A stretch of 64,000 nucleotides of DNA. Origin: Gordionus sp. m RMFG-2023 (Eukaryota > Nematomorpha > Gordioida > Chordodea > Parachordodidae). The position numbers and the translations under genes were made by a program. Shown one piece after another: positions 1-10,094 of the stretch (position 1 is the first letter of the stretch; each line of letters starts with the position of its first letter). The stretch spans positions 77,787,561-77,851,560 of the forward strand of contig NC_088775.1 of NCBI RefSeq assembly GCF_954871325.1, given 5' to 3'. The notes under the pieces were generated by a model. That model saw nothing but the letters and a program-made list of their open reading frames with translations, had not been told where the DNA came from and made no database searches.

Positions 1-200
1 CCTGTACCCAGGGTAAAATGGCGAAAATGAGTAGTTTTACATAACTAATCATAGCTCCTAAAATATTATAGGTAGAGGGCTACACTTTTTTTTATCTTGT
101 AGAAGAGCACATTGATCTATAATTTGTTGTGTTTGACTCTTGTTTAAAATTTTTATGGTAAATATGCAAAATGCCTATCGTTTTACCCCGGTCTCCCCTA
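1..200. mobile_element. MITE-like element cut by the window edge
   Basis: The first 35 bases and the stretch at 165-200 are imperfect inverted copies of each other. The left side reads CCCAGGGTAAAATGGCG. The right side, read on the minus strand, gives GACCGGGGTAAAACGATAGG. This looks like a short element with terminal inverted repeats whose left tip lies outside the window. There is no coding capacity between the ends. The family was not recognised with certainty. Confidence 0.4.
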
Positions 201-645
201 CTTTTATAATTGACCTATTATAATACAATTCATCGACCAAATCTATATTTGCAAACAATCATAGACATTTTTCAAATAAAACTTTCTGCTATCCTTATAA
301 ATGTAATTTAAAAAGTTTAGACATTTTCAGCATCATTATGCTATAATAATGAATTCATTGTAAATGATGGGGATTTTAATTGAATTTATTATCTAAAAAA
401 GTACTCCTTTATATTCACTAAATGTCGATCGTTGGTAGTAAAAGATAAAAAAAATTTAAGTTATTCTTTTTAAATTTTCTGAAAGGAGTATCATTATAAT
501 TAAAAGGTGAAATTAAGCGAAAATTTTTTAGGGTGATAGGCATAGGTCTTTGAAGGGGGTTTGCATTCAGTGAAAATCCTGTCATGTAGACCCTTGGGTG
601 CAGATATATGATTGAGCCTTTAAAATCTTTTTAGGATGTCTATTT
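201..645. other. AT-rich intergenic DNA, nothing recognised
   Basis: No open frame of note, RNA gene or repeat end is visible in this stretch. Confidence 0.5.
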
Positions 646-647
646 GA

Positions 648-770
648 ATTAGAGATATGCAAAGTCCGGCCCATGGATCGGACTGGGCCGTGTAATTTCA
701 AAAAAAATTAATTTGGGCTGGGCAAAATAAATAACGGACCGGGCCTGGCATGCAAATTAGAGATGCCGTT
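648..770. mobile_element. Decayed GC-rich-ended hAT MITE relic
   Basis: A short GC-rich island in AT-rich DNA. It starts with ATTAGAGATATGCAAAG followed by CCGGCCC and ends with GGACCGGGCCTGGCATGC followed by an inverted AATTAGAGATG. This is the degenerate end structure of the CAGAGACCTGC hAT family seen whole at 7227-8950 and 61105-62638. No clear target duplication remains. Confidence 0.4.
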
Positions 771-3192
771 CTTAACAGAGAATAGGAAAAATTATTGTAA
801 AGCCTATTGTTAAAATATTATATTTTTATTTTGCTAATGATTTAACTTATTAAATGACCTGCTAAAATGATTACTCATTTGTAAATACGCTCATTTTTCA
901 TTTGTTAATAAGAAAATTATGAAATCTAAACCCTCATAATTATTTGTTATTTTTCCATAGGATATATTTCGAGATTTTAAAAAACCAGACCATAAAGTAA
1001 TGACAATATTAGTAAAATATCGAAAATAAATTTGGATGGGTTGATCCGGGATAACTGAATTTCAATCAAGCTGAGTGTGCTTCCAAATTTGTCATTTGCA
1101 GACAGGACGATAGCCAGTAATTTTTCAGCTGGGGGGGGCAGATGCTTACTTTAGGGGGCCACTATTTCTCTTAAATAAAACAAATAATTAAGCATTCATA
1201 TAAATTTTTTGCTATTTTTATTAAAAAATTAATAATGAAATATGAATACAAAATAATACTATAATATGAATATACAAAATAATACTATAATATATACGCC
1301 GATTTTGATTTTTAACATAAATAAACTAAAGGATAAATTTTGTGTTATTATTTTTTTCATATGCCATCAATACTTTGTTTACGTTGATCTTTCATCTAAT
1401 CTCTAGTGCTCGATAGAACCTCTTTATTGTAGAGAAAGAGGCCACACAAGAAGCCGTTGGTACCCTAATGATGATGGATGCTGAGTAGCATTTATACAAT
1501 TCTTAAATGCATGATGATATTATTTTTATACATAATATTTAGGATAATATGTGTTTCTTTAACTTTTGCAGCTAATAATCCTTTAACTATTTCCATTTAA
1601 TGATGTAATGTTTCCATATTTAAGTTTAATAATGATTCTAATCGTGCAATTTTATCCGAAAATTAATCAGGGTCAAATAGGAACAAAGTATTAAAACATG
1701 ATAGAAGATTATAATCATCTTGTGTAAATCTATCTAAAAAACGATTAACAGAAAGTAATCAATAATTAATTTCCTTTTAAAGAATTCCCTTTTCACAATT
1801 AAATTGTAATTTGGTCTCGACTAAAAAATCTTGAAAATTTATAGGCTTCTTACGTAACCTTGATGATTTCTGGGGAGTGAGATTAAATTTTGCTATAAGT
1901 TTTTCAGCCTTAATTCTAATCAAATCAAAAGAATTATCGTTTCTTTTATTTTTTTAATATTGATAGTGGAATCAAAATAATTTTTAGCACATACTATATT
2001 AGTTTAGTGAATCTATTGTTATTATATCTCATAAATTATAATGGCTAATATAACGTTATATTAACGCATTGAGATAAAAGACCAGAGGCTTCGACTGAAT
2101 CATGAGAGAAAATCTCCGAATTAAGAGTTCTATTAGTAAAATAATACTTCATCAATAGCCTCAAAATTCTCATAAGTGCGAAATGCTTTCAAATGACCAG
2201 TTCACCTCTGGTCAAAAAGTCTCTTAAGAGTATGGCCTACATATTTATAGGATACGTTGAAGCGTCTAAAGAATTATACAACGTATTGTATAAATAAAAA
2301 AAAATTATAAATGATAACAATATTATTATACCAATTTTGAACCCCAAGATGCAACATGTGGTTGTAACAATGAATAAAAGGAACTTTTTATTAATTTTTT
2401 TTGAAGTAGGGTCTTACATTTCGGCCAGACATAACGTTTACCCCATCATATGCCTAGCTTATTATATTCGCTGAATTAGTAATTTATTAATTTGATATAA
2501 AATGCAATTAGTAATGCTTTCAGCAGAAAGAAACTGTAAATTAATATTTCCTATAAAATTTTCTTGGACTTTTCCAGAAAAAATATAACGGTTAATTATG
2601 TTCAGGTTATCACAACCTTGGGCATCTTTGTCTCATCAGCCTTAAGGCTAATAAAAGGCATCTCTTGTTATATTTATCTGAAATATATTCAAGCACCCTA
2701 TCTGCCATAATACATATCACTTCGTTTTGAATCTGAGGTAATATATATTGGGCATTTTGGGTATAAATTTAATAATTTTATTTAATTCAGGATCTTGAAT
2801 GGTGCATGAAAACATTGCTATAAATTAGAAGAATAAATTTGTTTTCATCAGTTGTGGCATCCCTAATTTTTGTTGAACCAATCCCACGAAAAGGTAGCTC
2901 CTGTATGCTAAGAAATAGCATCAAATAAATATTGATTTACGATAGTAAAGATTACGGTTAATTTTTTGGCTTACCAAAATTGTTGTTTTCTTAGTATTTT
3001 TTCATAATTAAAATATTCACCGCTGTTTTAAATAACTGGTTATATTATAATAATAATATTGTGATTCAACCATAATTAATAAAATAATTATCATTGAAAT
3101 AAGTACAATTTAAACGTGATTGAGCGCCTATATAATGTTATACACAAACACACATTAAAATGATAATATGAATGATGATTTATTATGGATAA

Positions 3193-5523
3193 AAATACGT
3201 GATACGTGATAAAAGCGTTTTCGATCTCTGGTTGTGGATTCAACAGAGCTACGCTAGGTTTTCCTCAAAATCCATCAAACTGGATAGTTAATTAAGGGGA
3301 GAAAAATGAGGAGCCCTTCACACGTTTGTGGGCAAGCCGCACGTACTTGTACGCGTAACAGTCCGAGAACTGTTGCTTAAACGTCTATAGGCTAATAAAC
3401 AAAAAGAAATGGGCAAAACAAAAGCCTATAACCAAGAACTGCAAAAATAATTTAATTACTTTAAGGGTGGGTGGTGGCTAATTTTAAGTTTAACATCTAA
3501 TGTAAGCCTTGGTAATTACTATCAATAATTGAGAATGTGTTCATATCAATTGAGATTAGAATTTATTCATGAAAATAAGAAAAAGCTAATGGGTTTACCA
3601 CAAATTGTTTAAATAGGTGAAAAATCCAGTAAATAGGCAAAAACTAGTCAGTAATAGGTTTATGACTATCCAGCAACGAACACCACACAACAAAGGTTTT
3701 TTTTTCTTTTTCCAGAGAAACAAATACTCTATGGAGTTATAGATGGGTTATATAGCGAAAAAGGTCTTTGATAATGATAAAGATATGAGAAAAAGAAACT
3801 ATGAAGCAGAAATAGGAACCAGCTCCGTTAGTTTTAGGAAATGGAAAAGTAATTATTGGCCAGGATCAACAAAAGGCAATATGGCTTGATTGTTATATGA
3901 TAGTCTATCACTCACGGAAAGACTCTACCAACAAACATAATTACAAAACCTCGCCACCTCCCTGTCGACTGGTTTCTCCATAAATGAAATAACAAGTGGT
4001 CAAAGACTAAGAAAAACCAAATCTCCGGGGCTAGATAATATCACAGCAGAAAAATCAAAAGTAGCACCTATAACAATATCGCTACCTATTTGCCCTCTTT
4101 CAATAAAATATGGGAGAGCGGAACTACTGCAGTGGGATGGAACAAATCATACCTAAGTATTTCCCAAAAAACTAAGACCACAGAAATTAAAGGGTTATTG
4201 AGCTATAGCCATCACATCCTGTAGCATGGAAATTTTTTTTTTGGTTCACTCAAAAAACCACAAGTGTATCACCTACACCGAATCTCTCCCCCCCCCCCAA
4301 CACATAAGTATATACAGGCCAAGAAAAGAAAAATACAGGAGCCAAAAATTAATTCAGAAAAATAATCATGCAAAGAAAGTAAGTACAAACCCCCTTCTAC
4401 TTTACATTTGTAAATTATAGCAGAGCTATTGATAATGTTAACCATGCAGCTTCGTTGTCAGAAAAGGGAAGACCCCAACATCTTCCAGATCCAGAAAACC
4501 ACTAATACATGTTTGGATGTTTCGAAATCAATGACGAAGAAAATCCCCTACCTCCAAGGTAAAAAGGAGTATAACAAGGCTAAACTCTTGCCACTCCTAA
4601 ATAAATAAAAATATAAAAATAAAAACAAAAGAGAAACACTGGCAACGACCAATGTATTATATGTAGACTCCAATTTAGATGTAATGTTTTGAAAAAGAAA
4701 AAAAAGTTAAAGACGTTAAAATCTAGTTAACTAGCAATAATAAAGAAAAATATTGAAGTGAATTTTTAAAAAACAGTTTTCCTCCTTATTTTTCCCAAGA
4801 AAAACAAGTAACCACTTTAAAAACTTGTAGTTAGAACAGAATAAAAGTAGTCACAATGTATTTAGGAAATATACTTAATAATAAAAGTAGTTGCAGAGAA
4901 GAAGAAAAACTAGAATACAAAGGCGAGTGGAAACTTTTAAACGTATACAAAAAGTATGGAAAATGAGAGAGAAATCGGTATTTTCTAGACTGAGGGCACA
5001 TCCACTATTCCTATATTAGTCTATGGAGGGGTTAGAGAAACCAAAGAAACTGGGGAAGAAAAAAACAAATTAAAAAAAATAAAATAAAAGAAATCGACGA
5101 CTATAAACATAAATTTCTCATAAACAAAAGAGGATACCCTCTACCCCAGAAACATTTCGAACTCAAAAACTATGGAAAAATACAAAACATATCCAAGAAC
5201 TAAGTTAAAAAGAGCCAAAGATTAATTCTAGCCCACATAAGAAACGCAAATCACAAACTATTTCTCAATGCCATTAATATATCTTAACTCATATAAAGGG
5301 AAATGTATAGAAGTACAACAACACCTAAGACATTATATATATAATTAAAAATATGGGACGGACTGATTTAAATTACTACATTTAGTCTAAGATAAATAAA
5401 ATCTAATGTCAGTGAAGTAAATAATTCACAGAAAAGGTGAAAGACAAAGTGAGGAGGTAAGTTGAGAAATGAAGAAATTAAATAACCTGAAATACAGAAA
5501 TAAAAAATAAAAAAAATAAAAAA
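3193..5523 (+). mobile_element. Non-LTR retrotransposon (LINE), decayed, nested in the hAT element
   Basis: The block starts with a 0.6 kb segment (3193-3800) repeated at 50590-51205. It continues with reverse-transcriptase remnants: RLRKTKSPGLDNITAE near 4010-4060 (the K-x-PG-D-I motif of the RT fingers), IWESGTTAVGWNKS near 4110-4150 and PKKLRPQKLKGY near 4170. A C-terminal stretch RLILAHIRNANHKLFLNAIN follows at 5223-5285. It ends in an A-rich tail at 5494-5523. Stops and frame changes run throughout, so it is inactive. The clade cannot be fixed; the motifs suit jockey, R1/I or CR1-like elements. It lies inside the hAT element 1103-6006, so it inserted later. Confidence 0.6.
3206..3373 (+). 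other. Hairpin-rich 5' segment of the LINE-associated repeat
   Basis: Several hairpins can be drawn in the transcript: AGCG with CGCT enclosing CTCTGGTTG paired to CAACAGAG, then ATCCA with TGGAT, then ACAGT-CCGAGA-ACTGT. The same stems occur in the copy at 50600-50775. It is the least AT-rich part of the block. No hammerhead core (CTGATGA plus GAAA) is visible. A self-cleaving or translation-related 5' RNA structure is possible but unproven. Confidence 0.35.
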
Positions 5524-5820
5524 TTATGAGAGGTTTAGGTAGTTCGATTTAATTTTTAGTAATTTCTTTATAGATTTTTTGTTTTTATTTAGCCTTAGGA
5601 CCTGCTTCAAATTTAAGTTTAGATCCATTATGTCCTTCAAGGCTCTGTAAAACCATAATGTCTTATATTTGCAATATGTTTTCCCATTAAAGGAGTATAA
5701 CCAATTAATGGCATGGATAACGAGGCTATTGTTACTATGGTTTCTCAAAATATGGGCAAAGAAAGTAAGACGCTTCTTTTTTAAAGACACGTGAACTTGG
5801 GTATGGTTAGACATCTTCCA
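5524..5820 (-). pseudogene. LINE 3' fragment in opposite orientation
   Basis: A 96-residue open frame on the minus strand (5814 to 5524) contains KKKRLTFFAHILRN near residues 12-25, then HAINWLYSFNGK and ALKDIMDLNL. The form R-L-x-F-x-HI-x-R is typical of the region after the reverse transcriptase in LINE proteins. It resembles the plus-strand LINE end at 5223-5285 (AHIRN, LNAIN), so it is probably the 3' end of a related element in inverse orientation. It abuts the A-rich tail at 5523. Confidence 0.5.
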
Positions 5821-6014
5821 AAGGTTTTCATTAAAATAAAACAGTATAGAAAGAAATTTACAAACTTGACATGTTTTATGAATAAATATTTAAAATTTAT
5901 TTTTAAAAATACAAAAATAATATATTACAAATTTTAAATTGGGGGGGGGGGCGAAAAATTTATGGGGGCCATTTCCCCCCCCCTTCCTCTTGTAACTACG
6001 GCCCTGTTTGCAGA

Positions 6015-6703
6015 CCTCTCATTTAAATCTCATAAATTTCAATTGGTCTTCTTTTTAAGGGCCTTATTAAAAATTTTTGTAAAAATAACATTTATAAAAT
6101 ATTTTACTTTTTAAGATATTTCAAAAACTGGTGTTTAATTTATAAAAATTAAGAATAGACATTTTTAGTATATTAAATTTTTAAATAATTTTAAAATATT
6201 AATAAAAATTAATAATTATAGTCAAATATCTCTGCAAAACAATGACATGCATTGCTGCAAAATTAGAACTTTTATGGAATTTAAGATATTTATATTTTAA
6301 TTTAAAGTTTCTATAAACCTCTAACTTTTTACACTTGGCAATGAAGGGGTTTTTTAAGAATATAAACACTTTTGGACCTAGCAATAATACTGTTTATTTT
6401 TTATTACTTTTAAAAAATGTTAGATTTCATTAAATAAGTAATGAACAAGGGTTGAGGTTATTTTTTGGATATAATAGTAGGTTTCCATTAAATTTCATGA
6501 TAATCCAAATATTTATTTATTATATATATATTTGCAAACTGGTCATAGTTTAGAGTCCTCTGAAAATCATATATTCTTTGAAATCATATGATTAAATTAA
6601 AAATAAAATAATGCTTATTTATTAATTGATATCACGATTTAATTCTTATTTAAGAAGATATCACCAAAATTTTCCTTATTCTTACATAAATTTCGTTCCT
6701 ACA
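6015..6703. other. AT-rich DNA upstream of the first aminopeptidase exon
   Basis: No repeat ends or conserved reading frame were seen. The last part (6671-6704) is pyrimidine-rich and ends in TTCGTTCCTACAG, a good 3' splice-site match 20 bases before the ATG at 6724. It could be a cis acceptor of a 5' UTR intron or a trans-splice acceptor. No TATA-like promoter can be singled out in such AT-rich DNA. Confidence 0.4.
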
Positions 6704-6723
6704 GATATATGATTTGACTAAAT

Positions 6724-7024
6724 ATGGCTAAAAGTGATATTGATAATACACATTTTCCAGGTAAAATAAATATAAATTTATTACTTTATCTATTTTTAGC
6801 CATTTTCTTATACATTATATGAAAATTTTAAATCTAAAAAAAAATAATCTTACATATTAAAGGAGACTCAAGATTGGAATTTGTTACAGGTTTTGAAAAA
6901 AAGCCTCTATACAAAAGTTTAGAAGTAACATTTCCTTCAACAAAAGGATTTTGCACTGCAAAAAGATCTTGTTTAGCAATAGTCGTGGTTCTCATATTGA
7001 TAGTAAAAATATTATTATTAAGAT
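6724..7024 (+). CDS. Candidate exons 1-2 of the M1 aminopeptidase: start, cytosolic tail, membrane anchor
   Basis: Two exons, 6724-6760 and 6863-7024, joined across a 102-base GT-AG intron (CAG|GTAAAA). They encode about 66 residues: MAKSDIDNTHFPG, a charged tail ending in STKGFCTAKRSC, and then a hydrophobic run LAIVVVLILIVKILLLR. Positive residues before the hydrophobic run suggest a type II anchor, as in membrane M1 aminopeptidases. The second exon ends in phase 1 at AGAT|GTAAAT. The first certain aminopeptidase exon (26404) starts in the matching phase, has no in-frame ATG, and needs exactly this kind of N-terminus. Read without splicing, the frame stops four bases later and would give a 66-residue peptide. 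The 19.4 kb gap between the two parts makes the link an inference. Confidence 0.6.
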
Positions 7025-7226
7025 GTAAATAATTTATAGAAATGTATTATTTACAGCAATTTATATAATGTTTCAATATTTATTAACAATTATGCAAATG
7101 ATTATTATATTTTTCCTCAATAACCTATTTGGATATTGATATACTATATTTATTAGTACTTAATATTTGAAAAGAGATATGTTATTCACATTGCTGGGTT
7201 AAATTTTTTAACTACTATATTTATAT

Positions 7227-8950
7227 CAGAGACCTGCAAAGGTACCATTTGCACGGCCCGGCCCGGCTTTAAATTTTTTAGGCCCAGCCCGGCCTGGATA
7301 TTTTTAAAAAAAATTTTTTACGGCCTGGCCGATTTAAAAATTTAAGGCCCGGCCTGGCCCGGATATTTTTTAAAAAAATTTTTTATGGCCCGGCCCGACC
7401 TGGATTTAAAAATTTCAGGCCCGGCTCGGAATTTTTAAAATTATATTTGACCTGGTGTATACAAAAATTCACCTATGAGAGGTATTTTACCATATTTTTC
7501 AGTGAGTATTATCGCTTATTATTTAAAAAATAAATGTAAAAAGCTAATATTTTGAGAATATTTTATTGAATTTATAAAAATTATAAAACTGTTATTTATA
7601 AAAATGGATATTTTGACCATATACTATATTTTATATTGCATTTAAAAATAATAAAACTAATATTTAATTTATAAAAATGGAAAATATTTTGAGAATATAA
7701 TATATTGTATTTAATTTACTATTTAATTTATAAAATAAAAATAAATTGCTATTTAAAAAAATGCATGTATAATAAATAGTATTTTGAAAATATAATCTAA
7801 TTGCACAATATTAATATAATTTATATATAATATAAATAGAAGATAATTGTATTATATAATATTGTAAAAAAAAATAATGAAAAATGTTGGATTAAAAACT
7901 TTCATGACTCAAGGTAAATATAATAAATGCAATAAATATTTGACAGTTTGCAAAGTAAAAAGCATGATTGACGAAACCCTATACTCAAGAAAGATATTAA
8001 AAATTCACAAATTATCATGAAGAAAGAGAAGCATATCTACCTTTTCAGGTTGAAGATTACTTCTTCTTTCTTCAAGAATTCTCGTAGTGGAAAAATTCCG
8101 CTCACAGCTTGCACTTGAAGCAGGAATTGCCAATTTTGCTAAAATTGGAAATTCGCTTTGATGAGCCGCCCACCACTCTAACAAATTATCCACCTTAAAT
8201 GTTTCATCTATTTTTTTATTTATGTAATTATAATATTCATCATCGGGTATTGATATATTACCAGAATTACCATCGCCCCATTTGTCATAAAACGATTCAG
8301 TTTGTTTAACAACAGTCGTAATTTGACTGGTCGATGGTATTTCATTTACTTCCTGAGCCTCTTGTAATTTAATATAATCTTTTATGTAGTTTTCCGTCAT
8401 CTTGCGATCTGTCCCTGACTATATACGTAATTGCTTGAATTTGAGACAGAGAAAAAGAGAAATAAAATGTTACTTGTGTAAAACAAATTTTTCAATTAAA
8501 AAATGCTTTATATTAAGTAAAATCAATTTTATTTCTCCTTTTTCGCTTTGAAAGGTATTACAAACTTCAAGAAGTGATATTCCTTTATTTGATTGTTTTG
8601 GTAAAATATATTCTAAAAATTTAGATATGAATTATAAAAAATATATTAATACTTTGAATAAATTTGCAGGAAATTAATAATTAGATCGATCTGTGGGTGT
8701 TAGGTAGTGTTAACCATCACCCAAATTATATTAATCATAACTATAATATAATATAATCTTAAAACCATTAACTCATAATGTAAAAATTTTTATAAAAAAT
8801 ATTAAGGCCCGGCCCCGGTTTAACAATATTAGGCCCGGCCCGGCCAGGATATGTTTAAAAAATTTTTTTTAGGCCCGGCCCGGGTATATTTAAAAAATTT
8901 AAAATACGGCCCGGCCGGGCCGGGTTTAGGGCCGGGCCTGCAGGTCTCTG
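7227..8950 (-). mobile_element. hAT element A, copy 1 (GC-rich ends, 3' half of transposase kept)
   Basis: The ends CAGAGACCTGC are inverted (7227 and 8950) and flanked by an exact 8-bp duplication ATTTATAT (7219-7226 and 8951-8958). Both ends contain several GC-rich units (GGCCCGGCC) separated by AAAATTTT-like palindromes. Inside, on the minus strand, lies the hAT dimerisation domain. The N-terminal half of the transposase, including the zinc finger, is missing, so this is an internally deleted, non-autonomous copy. The copy at 61105-62638 is in inverse orientation and keeps the other half. Confidence 0.85.
8005..8400 (-). pseudogene. C-terminal fragment of hAT transposase (dimerisation domain)
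   Basis: A 131-residue open frame ends in the classic hAT C-terminal block: LLEWWAAHQSEFPILAKLA, then ASSASCERNFSTT, then ERRSNLQPEKVDMLLFLHDN. In hAT proteins this region forms the transposase multimer. The catalytic RNase H part and the BED finger are absent, so the fragment cannot transpose DNA on its own. The first 50 residues are acidic linker sequence. It sits 3' in the element on its minus strand, in the expected position. Confidence 0.85.
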
Positions 8951-8958
8951 ATTTATAT

Positions 8959-9896
8959 ATAATTTTATTAGTGTTTTTTAACTATTATTCTATTAAACCA
9001 GATGATAATAGGAATGTTAATTAATTAATTATATATTCTGGCTATGATAAATTCTTGATTTATTATAGAAAAAAAATGTTAAAACCTATTTGACTTTTCA
9101 AAATAGTCTCACTAGAATTAAAATATTTTCATGAATTTTTTCCTATTCAATTCCAATTATAGCAATTCCAAATTACAATATCATCTCTGTTTAATAGTGA
9201 TTTTCAGGTTTACCAGGATATGCCAGTTACCCATCTTTTTTTCCAGTTCTGAGCATCACTATTTGATTTCTCATATCATACTTTTTTTCACATCATCTTG
9301 GGCCTTCTCCCAAATTGTTTAATATTATAATAGGATATGATTATGAAAAATAGTAAAATTTAATTGATTTATCCTTGACCTTCTCTTCGTTTTTTTAAAA
9401 AAAACTAATTTTTATAATTAACTTTTAATATTTTACAAAATTAATTCAGTTATTTGTGTAATTACATTTAAAAAAAAATTAATTAATCATCATTAATAAA
9501 TGATATGATAATTAATTCAGAGGGGTAATAGAAGCTCCCATGCAGGATGGGTAGATCTCAAGTTACTAGGAGTAATAAAAAAAGATTTTTTTTTTTTGGG
9601 GGGGGGAGGTAGTGGGTGGCCCAATTTTAATGATCGGCATTTGATAATAATATATATAATACCATATAATGCAAAAGTCATACAATTTAAACAGCAAAAG
9701 AAATAAATACTCCTTCCAAAACAATGTTAACTTCGTTTGGTCACTACAACACTTGGTAATTTTGGACATGAGCACCTGGTCTTTTTAGAATCTAGGAAAA
9801 TAGCTTTAAATGCTATCCAGCGATCTTAAAAATACTTATATCTGTGCCAGAATATTTAGAAATTTGCAGATATTTTTTATCAATCCATGGTTCTAT
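8959..9896. other. AT-rich DNA, probably intronic, nothing recognised
   Basis: Short G- and T-runs (9590-9608) are present, but no repeat ends or conserved frame. If the 5' exons at 6724-7024 belong to the aminopeptidase, this lies in its second intron. Confidence 0.4.
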
Positions 9897-10094
9897 CAGA
9901 GACCTTCATGGACGATAATTTTTTGAGCAAGCCAGGCAGTAAAAAACTTTTTAGGGGTTCTGCCCATATTAATTCAAAAAAATTTCAAGCCCAAGCCCAT
10001 TAGAAAATATTGAAAACCCAAGCACAGTCCAGGCCCGCTAGATAATATAATATTAGGCCTATACCCGTCTTGCCCAGCCCATGAAGGCCTGTAA
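9897..10094. mobile_element. Short hAT-type MITE
   Basis: It starts CAGAGACCTTCATGG and ends, on the minus strand, CAGGCCTTCATGG after a few extra bases, so it has inverted ends of the CAGAGACC type. The interior has GCCCA-rich units like element A. The flanks GGTTCTAT and GTTCTAAT are a possible decayed 8-bp duplication. No coding capacity. Confidence 0.55.

Larger units (their letters stand above)
1103..6006 (-). mobile_element. hAT element, DUF4371/ZMYM type, decayed, with nested LINE
   Basis: Termini CAGGACGATAGCC (1103) and GGGCCGTAGTTAC (minus, 6006) are inverted repeats followed by G-runs. They are flanked by an exact 8-bp duplication TTTGCAGA (1095-1102 and 6007-6014), the hAT hallmark. 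The minus strand between 3000 and 1300 carries transposase remnants in several frames: ISLKADET near 2630, a piece with QENFIGNINLQFLSAESIT near 2530, AYDGVNVMSGRN near 2440, and a dimerisation segment PTASCVASFSTIKRF near 1440. These correspond to the DUF4371 domain and C-terminal dimer region of ZMYM1-like hAT proteins. Many stops and frame changes make it a dead copy. The interval 3193-5820 inside it is a later LINE insertion. Confidence 0.8.

Noticed and set aside
3193-3400. Hammerhead or HDV-like ribozyme at the start of the LINE block
   Set aside because: Hairpins are visible, but neither the hammerhead core nor a convincing nested pseudoknot could be placed by hand; kept only as a structural observation.
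5940-5990. G- and C-runs as regulatory or quadruplex islands
   Set aside because: They are part of the hAT terminal region 1103-6006 and occur likewise at its left end.
6724-7030. A stand-alone 66-residue membrane peptide gene
   Set aside because: Possible, but phase, anchor position and the missing start of the aminopeptidase make the joined model more likely.
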